Made by a program: the position numbers and the translations under genes | Part shown: piece by piece, positions 26,726-35,285 of the stretch | Layout of the letters: each line of letters opens with the position of its first letter | Position numbering within the stretch: the stretch's first letter is position 1 | From: Deltaproteobacteria bacterium | GTDB lineage: Bacteria > Desulfobacterota > Desulfarculia > Adiutricales > Adiutricaceae | Assembly (NCBI GenBank): GCA_031263485.1 | Contig: JAISFS010000099.1 | Span: forward strand, 26,497-90,496 | Length of the DNA stretch: 64,000 nucleotides | Direction of reading: 5' to 3' | The notes under the pieces: model-generated | Databases searched by the model: none | Told to the model about the DNA's origin: nothing | Seen by the model: only the letters and a program-made list of their open reading frames with translations

Positions 26726-27964
26726 CTAAGGGGCAGTGGGATCCGAAAGCCTGCCGACGAACAGGATGGCGCCGGTGTCGCGATCCCTTATCAGGAACAC
26801 GAAAGGCCTGTCGGCATTGAACACCCTGGGCGGAGCGAACGCCGGAAGCGCCCGCGTCATGACGGCGGCAGAGGCGGCGGCCGCCTCGGTGCCCTCCTCA
26901 GTCACCTCCACGAAGGCGCGGTGGAGCACGTCCGAGATCTTGAGGGACTTGTCCCCGGTCATGCCGGAGAAGTCGGCGTCCCCGCCGAAGGCGGGCGCGA
27001 GGCCCAGCCCGGCCAGTGCCTCGCGAAGCGACTCCGTGCCCCAGCCGAAGGAGAACCGCGGGAGGCTCACCTCCACCCTCTCCATGCCCATCCCCTCCAG
27101 GCGCGCGTTCAACGCGTCGCCGGAGAGCGAGGCCTCCAGCGCCGCGAGGCCCCCGCTGCCGCTTTTCGGGAGGAGCACGTACATGGAAAGCCTCCTGCCC
27201 ATGTAGGGGATCTCCAGCGCCTGGCCCAAATCGTCCTCGAGATAGCCGTAGGGCCCCGTGCGGCGCATGAAGTCCGCGTTCACTCGTTTGGCCGGCGTCC
27301 GGAAGCGGCCGGCCCTGGTCTCCTTGGCGTCGAAGGTCTCGAGCCAGCCGCCCTTGAAGTACACGGCGTTGGCCAGCACCAGCCGCGTGTCCGGGGGGAG
27401 CGGCAGGGGAATCAGATCGTTCACCTTGCCCCCGGTCTCCCTGCTGGCCCAGTCGTTGATGGCCTCGCGCGGCGCGTCCCCGCCTCCCGCGAAGTCCTGC
27501 GGGATGACCTTGGCCCCGAAGTTGCGTTCCACGGATCTCAGGAACCGCCTCCTGAGCCCGGTCGAGCCGTCCGGCCACAGCGATCCCGCGATCGAGAGCT
27601 CGGAGCCGTCCCCCGCCGCCGCGTCCAGGCTGTCCTCGAGCCCCTTCCAGGACCTGAGGAGCGCCTCGCCTTTGAAGGGGATCCTCAACGCCCCCTCGAA
27701 GGCCGAGGCCGTCTCCCCGGCCGCGCCGGCGTAAGCCATGGCGAGCACCCCGGAGACCGACAGCGGGGACATGAACAGATTGCCGTCCCTCCCGGAAAGT
27801 GACCTGTACAGGTCCAGCCCGAACGCCGTTGAACCCGAGGCGGCGCCCGCCGCCTCGGGGGAAGGGGCGCCGGGGACGCCCGCCGCCGGTCGGGCGTCCG
27901 CCCGTGCAGGAATCAGGAGCGCCAGGAGCGCCAAGGCGGAAAGCAGGATGTTAAGGTGCCTCAT
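26726..27964 (-). CDS. exported serpin, copy 1
   Basis: 412 residues. ATG 27964 has AAGGAG seven bases ahead. A signal peptide (LNILLSALALLALLIPARADA) is followed by a short Ala/Pro linker and a complete serpin fold: SPLSVSGVLAMAYAGAAGET (helix B/C), NAVYFKGGWLETFD, the breach-region LEIPYMGRRLSMYVLLP, and the C-terminal DRPFVFLIRD...ILFVGRLSDP. The reactive-centre hinge EEGTEAAAASAAV fits the inhibitory consensus (small residues P15-P9). The following loop VMTRALPAFAPPR suggests an Arg, Ala or Leu at P1. It should therefore trap a serine or cysteine protease in the periplasm or outside the cell. The sister gene lies 295 bp upstream on the same strand. Confidence 0.92.
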   Translation of the reverse strand: MRHLNILLSALALLALLIPARADARPAAGVPGAPSPEAAGAASGSTAFGLDLYRSLSGRDGNLFMSPLSVSGVLAMAYAGAAGETASAFEGALRIPFKGEALLRSWKGLEDSLDAAAGDGSELSIAGSLWPDGSTGLRRRFLRSVERNFGAKVIPQDFAGGGDAPREAINDWASRETGGKVNDLIPLPLPPDTRLVLANAVYFKGGWLETFDAKETRAGRFRTPAKRVNADFMRRTGPYGYLEDDLGQALEIPYMGRRLSMYVLLPKSGSGGLAALEASLSGDALNARLEGMGMERVEVSLPRFSFGWGTESLREALAGLGLAPAFGGDADFSGMTGDKSLKISDVLHRAFVEVTEEGTEAAAASAAVMTRALPAFAPPRVFNADRPFVFLIRDRDTGAILFVGRLSDPTAP

Positions 27965-28259
27965 GGGATGTCTCCTTAGCCTGGAATAGGCTCTCGCGGG
28001 CCGCCCGCGTAAGCGATTCGCGGCACGCGGATCGCGCACCGAAATTCCGCAGGAAGCGCGTCGCGGCTCCGCGGGACGCGGGACGCTTGTCGCGGCCGAC
28101 ACGCGGAACGTCGGCGGGAGTTGCCAACTACGGGTGTCCGCGGCGTCCCGTGGGCCATGGAAGGGCGTCTCGGGACTTACCCCCGCCCCTCCCCGCCGGG
28201 GTACGGCTTAGGGGCGCCCAGGCCGAAAGTCAAGGCCAGACCTAAGCGGCCGACCGGAA

Positions 28260-29585
28260 CTACGAGGGGTCGGAGAGCCTCCCCAGGAAAATCACCGCGC
28301 CGGAGGCCTTGTCCCTGATAAGGAAGAGAAAGGGCCTGTCGGCCGTGAAGCGCAAGGGCGAGAGCTGGATGGAGGTGGGCGCCACCATCGCTCCGGAGGC
28401 GGCCGCCGCCTCCGTGCCCTCCTCGTTCACATCGACGAAGGCCTTGTGGACCACGTCGGAGACCTTGAGCTTCCGCGTCCCGTCCATGCCTGACAGATCG
28501 GCCGAGTCGGAGAAGGCGGCCTTCACGCCCAAGGCGCCCAGCGCGGCCTTGAGGCTCTTGGAGCCCCACGCGAACCTGAAGCGGGGGATCTTGACCTCCA
28601 CTGACTTCTCGGCCAGCCCGTCGAGGCGGGACGCCAGTCCCTCGCCGTCCGTAGTCATCTCGAGCTCCTCGAGGCCGCCGTCGCCGCTGTTCGGGAGAAG
28701 CAGGGCCATCGAGAGCCTGCCCCCGGCGTACGGGATCTCCAGGACCTGGCCCAGGTCGTCCTCCAGGTAACCGTAGCGCCCCTGGCGGATCATGAAGGAG
28801 GCCTTCACGGGCTTGGGCTCGGGACCGGCCGCGTTGAAGTCGCCCCGGACGGTGAGCGCCCTGTCGAAGGCTTCCGCCCACTGCCCCTTGAAGTAGACCG
28901 CGTTCACGAGCACCAGGACCGTCTCGGGAGGCAACGGGGAGGGGATAAGATCGCTTACGGTCCCCTGCGTCACGTCCAGGGTCCAGTCGTTAATCGCGTC
29001 CCTGGCGCCCTCGGGATCGCCGGAGAAGTCCACCGGGAAGGACGAAGGCCCGAAGCTCTCCTCAAGCGAGTCCAGGTATCCCCGGAGGAGCCTCACGGAG
29101 CTGTCGGGCCACATGGAGTCCGCGAGGCGGAAGACCGCCCCGCCCTCCCCGCCGGCCGATTTCATGGCGTCCCTCAGGCCCCTCCAGGCCCCCTGGAGCT
29201 CCTTGCCCGTGAACGTGAAGCCAAGCGCGTTCCCGAGCTCGGTCTGGGTGGCGCCGGCCGCGCCGGCGTGGACCATGGCCAGGGCCTCGGCTACCGAGAC
29301 CGGTGACACGAAGACGTTGCCGCCGTCCCGCGCGAGGGTGCGATACAGTTCCCAGGCGAATCCGTTCAGGCCTGAGGCCAGCGCCTTGGCGGTCTCCCCC
29401 GCCTCCGGCGCGGGGGGAACCTCCGGGGCGGAAGCCTCGGGGGGCGCGGCGGAAGGCGCCGCCGGGGACGACGCGGTCGCGGGGGAAGCCGCGGAGGGAT
29501 CGGCGTCGCCGATGTCCTGGGCCGCCGCCGGCCGCGCCGCGCACAGGAGGATGAGGGAAGACAGGATCAGCAATGCTGGCCTCAT
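28260..29585 (-). CDS. exported serpin, copy 2
   Basis: 441 residues. ATG 29585 has GAGGAG six bases ahead. The signal peptide (ALLILSSLILLCAARPAAA) is followed by a ~45-residue Ala/Pro/Ser/Glu linker, then a full serpin domain (SPVSVAEALAMVHAGAAGAT; NAVYFKGQWAEAFD; LEIPYAGGRLSMALLLP; DRPFLFLIRD...VIFLGRLSDP). The hinge EEGTEAAAASGAM is again of inhibitory type, but the scissile region (VAPTSIQLSPLR) differs completely from copy 1. This points to a tandem duplication followed by divergence of target specificity. Serpins are uncommon in Proteobacteria; gut and consortium bacteria use them against host or competitor proteases. Confidence 0.92.
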   Translation of the reverse strand: MRPALLILSSLILLCAARPAAAQDIGDADPSAASPATASSPAAPSAAPPEASAPEVPPAPEAGETAKALASGLNGFAWELYRTLARDGGNVFVSPVSVAEALAMVHAGAAGATQTELGNALGFTFTGKELQGAWRGLRDAMKSAGGEGGAVFRLADSMWPDSSVRLLRGYLDSLEESFGPSSFPVDFSGDPEGARDAINDWTLDVTQGTVSDLIPSPLPPETVLVLVNAVYFKGQWAEAFDRALTVRGDFNAAGPEPKPVKASFMIRQGRYGYLEDDLGQVLEIPYAGGRLSMALLLPNSGDGGLEELEMTTDGEGLASRLDGLAEKSVEVKIPRFRFAWGSKSLKAALGALGVKAAFSDSADLSGMDGTRKLKVSDVVHKAFVDVNEEGTEAAAASGAMVAPTSIQLSPLRFTADRPFLFLIRDKASGAVIFLGRLSDPS

Positions 29586-29889
29586 AGGGGTCTCCTCGGA
29601 TGCGGCGGCCCTGCGGCGGGGATGCCGCGCGGCGACCGTGCGCCGCCGGGCTTCCCGCTGTCCGCCGGTTCCGCCGTCTGTGTTTCGCCGGCCTTTCCCG
29701 TCGCCGGCGGATCGCCCGGCGGCCCGGACCGGCCGATAAACGATTCTGGGGGCTCCCGCCTCGCCTGTCAAGCGGATTCTCGCCCGCAACGCCGGTTTCC
29801 GGCGTGACACCGGACGGCCCGGCGCTCCATGCCGACGGCCAGGGCGCGCCCGGAGCGCCCCCGGCAGGGCTTCACGCGGCGTCCCCAGA

Positions 29890-30122
29890 TCCCAGGTCGC
29901 TCCCGGCAAGGCACTGCGAGGCACCGCACGGCCCAGGTCACTCCCGGCAAGGCACCGCGCGGCACAGGTCACTCCCGGCAAGGCAGCGCGCGGCACAGGT
30001 CACGCCCGGCAAGGCATCGCGCGGCACAGGACACTCCCGGCAAGGCAGCGCGCGGCACAGGGCACGCCCGGCAAGGCACCGCGCGGCCCAGCTCACTCCC
30101 GGCAAGGCACCGCGCGGCACCA
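29890..30122. repeat. 31-bp tandem array, about 7 copies
   Basis: Units containing CTCCCGGCAAGGCACCGCGC recur at 29900, 29941, 29972, 30003, 30034, 30065 and 30096; the first spacing is 41, all others exactly 31 bp. The array ends 12 bp before the stop of the LplT-Aas gene. The remaining part of the gap (29586-29889) contains no gene. Confidence 0.95.
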
Positions 30123-30133
30123 GCAGGGCCAGT

Positions 30134-33100
30134 TCAGTTCCCGGCGGGGCCGTCCAAGATCCTCGTCACCTCAATGGTGAGCCTTGGGATATCGACCTTA
30201 CCCGTGGGGGCCAAAGGGATCTCGGGCACGTTCAGGATGATCTTGGGGCACGCCAGATCCGGATAACCGGCCTCGCGCACCGCGGCCTTCAGGGCGTCGC
30301 GGTCGATATCCTGGCCCTGGGCCGCCAGGACGAGGCGCTCCCCGCGCTGGCCGTCCTGGACGGAGACGACGGCCAGAGCCACGCCGGAAAAGGCCTTCGC
30401 CGCGACCGCCTCGACCCCGGCCAACGGGACCATCTCGCCGGAGATCTTGGCGAAGCGCTTGAGCCTGCCCCTGATCCAAAGGAACCCGTCCGCGTCCACC
30501 TCGGCGATGTCCCCCGTGTCGTGCCAGCCTTCCGGCGGGCGCCGTATTATCCCCGGCTCGCCCTCGGTCAGGTAGCCCGTCATCACGTTGGGGCCCTTGA
30601 GTTTCAAAAGGCCGCCCCGCCTTACGCCGGGCACGGGCTCCAGCCTCCAGCGGAGGCCCGGGAGAGGCGGGCCCACGGCGCCGTCCCTCACGCGCATCCG
30701 AGAGCCGACGGAAACGATGGGCGCGGCCTCGGTCACCCCGTAGCCCTCAAAGAGCCTCACCGAGAGCTTCTCGAAATAGAGCTCGCGGGTGGACGGCAGG
30801 ACCTTCTCGGCCCCGAGGATGAGGAAGCGCACGGAAGAGAAGTCGTAGGGGTGCGCGGCCTCCCCCCAGAGCCGGGCGAAGGAGTCCGAGCCCACCACGA
30901 CCGTCGCGCGCGTGTCGTAGACTAGCTCCGGGATGGCCTGGACGTGCAGGGGTGAGGGGTAGTTGAATGAGCGGATGCCGGAAAGGAGCGGCAGGAGGAT
31001 GCCGACGTTCAGGCCGAAGGCGTGGAAGGCCGGCATGGGGTTGAAGAGGACGTCGTCCTCGTTCAGCTCTATCGCGCACAGCGCCTGGCGGATATTGGAA
31101 AGGAGGGCCCGGTGGCTCAGGACCACGCCCTTGGGCGGGCCCTCGGATCCGGAGGTGAAGAGCACGGCCCCGGGGCTGTCCGGGTCGCGGAGCTCGGCCC
31201 TGGTGAACCGCGAGCGAAGGTAATTAGCGATCCCCAGATCCAGGTCCTCCAGCATCACCATGTCGGCCCCGGCGTCCGAGGCGGCCTCCCGGGCCGCCTC
31301 CCGCACGTGCTCGGCCTTGGCCAGGAACGCCCGCGAGCTCACGACCGCCTTGGCCCCGGAGGCCTTGAGCGCCGTGGCCATGGCGGCGCGCCCCTGGCTG
31401 TAGTTGAGCATGATGGGCACCCTGCCCCCGCGCCAGAGCCCGAAGAGCACGTAGGCGAGCGGGAGCGAGTTGGGAAGGAGCACCCCCGCTGGGGCCCCGG
31501 GTTCCAGCCGCTTCCCCAGCGAGTGGCCCACGGCCTGGGCGCGGTTCATGATCTGGGCGTAGGTGGCGGGACGGCGGTCCGCGTCCTCGGCTATCGGACG
31601 CGACCTGCCCGCGCGCGCGGCCTCCAGCGTGAGCTCCCGCCAGAGGTTGCGTCCGCACTCCCGCGCCCGGAAGCGGCACTGGAGCATGATCTCGTAGACG
31701 TCGCGGGCGAGCCGAGCCCGGAAGGCCTTGCGTTTCTCTCCCTCCGCGGGGGAGCGGTCCAGGCCGACCGGCGGGAAGACCCGCATCCTGACCTTGAAGC
31801 GGTCCGGCATGTGCCTGAGCGTCCTGCGCATCCTCCCGAAGACGCTGTGCTCCGCCCCGTCTATCACCACCGGGAGCACCGGCGCGCCCGACAGGGACGC
31901 CACGATGCCCAGCCCCTCCTCCACCTTCATGATCGAGCCGGTGGTCGTGATGCGGCCTTCCGGGAAGATCACGACCGCCGCGCCCGCGTTCAGGGCCTTC
32001 ACGAGCCCGCGGAGCTGGTGCGGCCGCTGCGGATCCACTGGCACGGCCTTGAAGAACCGCAGGAAAAGCCTCACCCACCACTCCTTCGCCCATCCCGCGT
32101 TGACGGCGAAGGTCAGGTCGCGCCTGAGCCAGCAGACCAGGAGCGCCACGTCCAGAAACGAGGTGTGGTTGGGGGCCACGAGTACCGGGCCAGGAGCCTT
32201 GTCGAGGTTGTGGAGCCCGGTGACTTCGGGATCGTAGACGGCCTCGACTATCGCCCGCGCGGCCTGCTTGATGGCCTCGGAGGGGAGGAAATACAGCGTC
32301 ACCGCCGTCATGGCGACCGCCGTCACCGCCAGGAACAGAAACAGCGCGGGGATGCCGAGCCCCATGAGCCCGAAGGCGGCCGCAATGCCCGCGCCCGCGG
32401 CCATGAAGAGCGAGTTCATGACGTTGGCCGCGGCTATCATGCGGGAGCGCGACTCCTCGGGGGAGCGGTGCTGGATGATGGCGTTGAAGGGCACGGCGAA
32501 GAAGCCGGCGACCGCCGCGGTCAGGAACGCGAGGATGGCGAGCCTCAGGTAGGTCCAGTCCGTCGCGAACCTCAGGGCCCCCACGCTCCCCGCCGGCGCG
32601 TGCGGGAGCGTCCCCGCGCACCTGGCGAACAGCAGGAGCAGCACCGCCAGGAGCGCCGCGGAGGCCGGCGCCAGCCTGGCGGAGACGTCCCCTTTGAGGA
32701 AGGCCTGCACCGCCAGCGCTCCCGCGGCCACGCCCAACGCGAACAGGGACACCATGAAGGTGCCCGCCGCGGGCGTGCCTCCCGCGTAGGCGGCCACCAG
32801 GACCGGAGTCTGGGCCAGGAGCACGCTCCCGACGCCCCAGAACCAGCTCGCCGCGAGAATCGAGAGCCACACGTCCCCGTTGGCCTTCGCGTCCCCGAGT
32901 ATCGCCCACGCCGAGGCCGCGATGTTGGGCCGCACGCGGAGCGCGGGGTCGCCCTCGCGGGAAGGCGGCTGCAGGAGGGCGAACGCGAGCCCGCCCGCCG
33001 ACACGAGGATGAGCCCCAGGGGCACCGCGAGCCCGGTGCCCCGGATCGAGACGGCCTCCGACGCGGCATCCGCCGCCGCCCCCGCCGAAGCCGCGGCCGC

Positions 33101-33664
33101 GCCCGCGACGGAGGCCGCGACCGCCGTCGCCCCGGACACGGCTCCCGATACGGCGGAGGACGCCCCCAGATACGAGCCCGCGACGGTCCCCAGCACGATG
33201 GCCAGGAACGTGGCCCCCTCCACCAGGCCGTTTCCGGGGATGAGCCCGCGCTCGGGAAGGATCTCAGGGAGCAGGCTGTACTTGACCGGCCCGAACAGGG
33301 CGCTCTGGAGTCCCATCAGGAAGACCGCGGCCATCAGGGGCCACAGCCACCCCTTATAGAAGAGGAACGCCGCCATGCCCACGAAGGCGAGCTCCAGGAT
33401 CTTGTAGGCCTTGAGAAGCGACGACTTCCGGTAGCGGTCGGCCAGCTCCCCAGCCGGGGCGGAAAAGAGGAAGAAGGGCAGGATCATGAGCCCGGTGGCC
33501 AGGCTCGAGTACGCGGACTTGCCGGCGGGGTCCAGCCCCGCCGCGCCGAAGGCCAGAAGGGCGATGAGCGCCTGGCGCATGAAGTTGTCGTTGAACGCGC
33601 CGAGCGTCATGCTCGAGAAGAACGGCCAGAAGGTCCTGTCCTTAAGGATTTTCGCGTAAGTCAT
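30134..33664 (-). CDS. aas: LplT-Aas fusion: lysophospholipid flippase / acyltransferase / acyl-ACP synthetase
   Basis: 1176 residues in three modules. Residues 1 to about 470 are an LplT-type MFS transporter (FGPVKYSLLPEILP; around 12 helices), which carries lysophospholipids inward. An Ala/Ser-rich insertion (about 168-205) sits between helices. Residues about 480-690 are a PlsC-type acyltransferase with NHTSFLD (HX4D, about 498) and FPEGRIT. Residues about 700-1176 are an adenylate-forming domain with LFTSGSEGPPKG (about 833), YGVTEAAP (about 975) and a C-terminal GDIAEVDADGFLWIRGR hinge. Together they re-acylate lyso-PE at the inner membrane, repairing damaged phospholipids. E. coli uses two genes for this (lplT, aas); single-chain fusions are known in other bacteria. 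GGAGA precedes the start by five bases. Confidence 0.92.
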   Translation of the reverse strand: MTYAKILKDRTFWPFFSSMTLGAFNDNFMRQALIALLAFGAAGLDPAGKSAYSSLATGLMILPFFLFSAPAGELADRYRKSSLLKAYKILELAFVGMAAFLFYKGWLWPLMAAVFLMGLQSALFGPVKYSLLPEILPERGLIPGNGLVEGATFLAIVLGTVAGSYLGASSAVSGAVSGATAVAASVAGAAAASAGAAADAASEAVSIRGTGLAVPLGLILVSAGGLAFALLQPPSREGDPALRVRPNIAASAWAILGDAKANGDVWLSILAASWFWGVGSVLLAQTPVLVAAYAGGTPAAGTFMVSLFALGVAAGALAVQAFLKGDVSARLAPASAALLAVLLLLFARCAGTLPHAPAGSVGALRFATDWTYLRLAILAFLTAAVAGFFAVPFNAIIQHRSPEESRSRMIAAANVMNSLFMAAGAGIAAAFGLMGLGIPALFLFLAVTAVAMTAVTLYFLPSEAIKQAARAIVEAVYDPEVTGLHNLDKAPGPVLVAPNHTSFLDVALLVCWLRRDLTFAVNAGWAKEWWVRLFLRFFKAVPVDPQRPHQLRGLVKALNAGAAVVIFPEGRITTTGSIMKVEEGLGIVASLSGAPVLPVVIDGAEHSVFGRMRRTLRHMPDRFKVRMRVFPPVGLDRSPAEGEKRKAFRARLARDVYEIMLQCRFRARECGRNLWRELTLEAARAGRSRPIAEDADRRPATYAQIMNRAQAVGHSLGKRLEPGAPAGVLLPNSLPLAYVLFGLWRGGRVPIMLNYSQGRAAMATALKASGAKAVVSSRAFLAKAEHVREAAREAASDAGADMVMLEDLDLGIANYLRSRFTRAELRDPDSPGAVLFTSGSEGPPKGVVLSHRALLSNIRQALCAIELNEDDVLFNPMPAFHAFGLNVGILLPLLSGIRSFNYPSPLHVQAIPELVYDTRATVVVGSDSFARLWGEAAHPYDFSSVRFLILGAEKVLPSTRELYFEKLSVRLFEGYGVTEAAPIVSVGSRMRVRDGAVGPPLPGLRWRLEPVPGVRRGGLLKLKGPNVMTGYLTEGEPGIIRRPPEGWHDTGDIAEVDADGFLWIRGRLKRFAKISGEMVPLAGVEAVAAKAFSGVALAVVSVQDGQRGERLVLAAQGQDIDRDALKAAVREAGYPDLACPKIILNVPEIPLAPTGKVDIPRLTIEVTRILDGPAGN

Positions 33665-34352
33665 ACACCTCTCCGGAAACCCCGGCGGCGGCGGGGCTTC
33701 CCCCCGAACCCTGGAAACGGACTGCCGACAAGGCGGCAGGCCAGGCTGGAAAATGGCGGATACTGCCGCGGGGCATATAGTATCACAGGACGCTCGCGGC
33801 CCGCACCGCCCGCCCGGGCTTCCGGAAGCCCTGCCCAGGCGGCGTTTGGGCCGGCGCCCCCGGAATCCTCGCGCGCCCGGTCCGGCCCGGCTCGATCCGG
33901 ATATCCTCGACCTCCTTCAGGGGACGGGCTTCCGCCGCCGCCGGCGAAGCGCCCCGCCCCGAACGCGCCCCGCGCACGGCAGTGCCCTGCCGGCGGGCAC
34001 TGCGCGCCAAGCGGCGCGGCAATGCCCGACCTCCGGCCCAACGCGCCACGCGCGCGGCAGAACCCTGCCGGCGGCCATACGCGCCCCGCGTACCGTCGAG
34101 CCCCGACTGTCGGGCCGAACGCGCCTCGCGCACGGCCGTACCCCGCCTCAGGGCCGAACGCGCCTCGCCCGCGGCCGCTCCCCGCCTCAGGCCCGAACGC
34201 GCCTCGCGCACGGCCGTTCCCCGCCGACGGGGTCAACTCGACGGGCGGTATCCCGCAAGCCCCATGCGCCGCGCCTGGCCGCTTGCCAAAACGGCCTTTT
34301 CCGGGTAATCTCAGGCGATCGTAGCGGGCCCGCCCCGCAGAAGCCCACCGCC
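33665..34352. repeat. intergenic region with degenerate 39-bp repeats
   Basis: Between divergent LplT-Aas and trmB. From about 33957 to 34240 it consists of decaying units around GCCGAACGCGCCTCGCGCAC. The last three copies (34116-34232) are nearly exact, 39-40 bp apart. No gene was found; apparent frames on both strands are products of the repeat. Confidence 0.75.
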
Positions 34353-35285
34353 ATGAACCCCGTATCCAACCGAAAATACTACCGCTCGCTCGCGCCTCTC
34401 CTGACCGCCGGGGTCCTGAACCGGAGGCCCTCCTGGAGTGAAATCTTCGGGAGGGACGCTCCACTGGAGCTGGAGATCGGCTTCGGGAACGGGGAATTCC
34501 TCCACCGCTCATCACTGGCCGCGCCGGACAGGGACTTCGTGGGACTGGAGATCTCCTGGCCCAGCGTTAAGAGGGCCCTGCGCCGCCTGGGGAACCCGCC
34601 CAGGGGCAACGCCAGGCTGGTCTGCCTGCCGGCGGGGCCCGCGCTGTCGCTGTACTTCCCGGAACGGTCCGTGTCGGTGGCCCGGGCGCTCTTCCCGGTG
34701 CCCTGGCCCAAGGAGCGGCACGCCAGAAAGAGGCTCTTCTCCCGCCGGTTCCTGGACCTTCTCGCGAGCCGCCTGGTCACGTCGGGACGCTTCCACATGG
34801 TGACAGACGACCCGGTCCTGGCCGCCTGGACGGAGGAGGAGTCGCGGTGTTCCGCGCTCCCGCTCGCCCTGGCCGAGCGGGATGAGGGGCTTGACACGAA
34901 ATACGGGAGAAAGTGGTCCCACCTGGGCGCCCGATCGTTTTTCCACCTTGAGGGCACGAAAGCCCGTCACCCGGAGGTCCCCGACAGGGGAATCGCGGAA
35001 ATGCAGCCGACGTTCATCGACTCCCTCGACCCGAATTCCTACCGGCCCGGAGGGATTTCCGGCGAGACCGCCGTGGTCTTCCGGGACTTCGTCTACGACC
35101 GGGAAAAGCGCGAGGGTCTCCTCTCCACCAAGGTTGTGGAAGGTGACTTCATACAGGAGTTCTTCATCCGCCTGCGCCCCGACGGAAACCGCTGGAGGCT
35201 CTACCCGGCGCTCTCGCACCAGGTCTTCCCCACCGAAGGCGTGAGGAAGGCTCTCGAGCTCGCCGCGTCCGCCGGTGACGGCTGA
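34353..35285 (+). CDS. trmB: tRNA (guanine-N7)-methyltransferase, TrmB-like
   Basis: 310 residues. The SAM-binding motif LEIGFGNGEFL (about residues 39-49) and the catalytic signature ALFPVPWPKERHARKRLFSRRFL (about 111-133; the family consensus is FPDPWPKxRHxKRR) identify it. The N-terminal two thirds match TrmB, which methylates G46 in the tRNA variable loop. About 100 extra C-terminal residues (YDREKREGLLSTKVVEGDF and following) exceed the usual ~220-residue enzyme; similar tails occur in deltaproteobacterial homologues. The first Asp of the PDPWPK motif is Val here. No strong ribosome binding site precedes ATG 34353. Its 3' end overlaps the next gene by 11 bp. Confidence 0.85.
   Translation: MNPVSNRKYYRSLAPLLTAGVLNRRPSWSEIFGRDAPLELEIGFGNGEFLHRSSLAAPDRDFVGLEISWPSVKRALRRLGNPPRGNARLVCLPAGPALSLYFPERSVSVARALFPVPWPKERHARKRLFSRRFLDLLASRLVTSGRFHMVTDDPVLAAWTEEESRCSALPLALAERDEGLDTKYGRKWSHLGARSFFHLEGTKARHPEVPDRGIAEMQPTFIDSLDPNSYRPGGISGETAVVFRDFVYDREKREGLLSTKVVEGDFIQEFFIRLRPDGNRWRLYPALSHQVFPTEGVRKALELAASAGDG

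Noticed and set aside
26439..26729. 96-codon frame overlapping the nikM stop with ATGA, where nikN or nikQ might be expected
   Set aside because: Arg/Pro/Gly-rich, no membrane helix, and it reads through the probable terminator at 26536-26573.
31022..34324. 1100-codon open frame on the plus strand opposite the LplT-Aas gene
   Set aside because: Antisense shadow of a GC-rich gene: composition dominated by Arg, His, Gly and Glu, with no domain, while the minus strand encodes a clear three-module enzyme.
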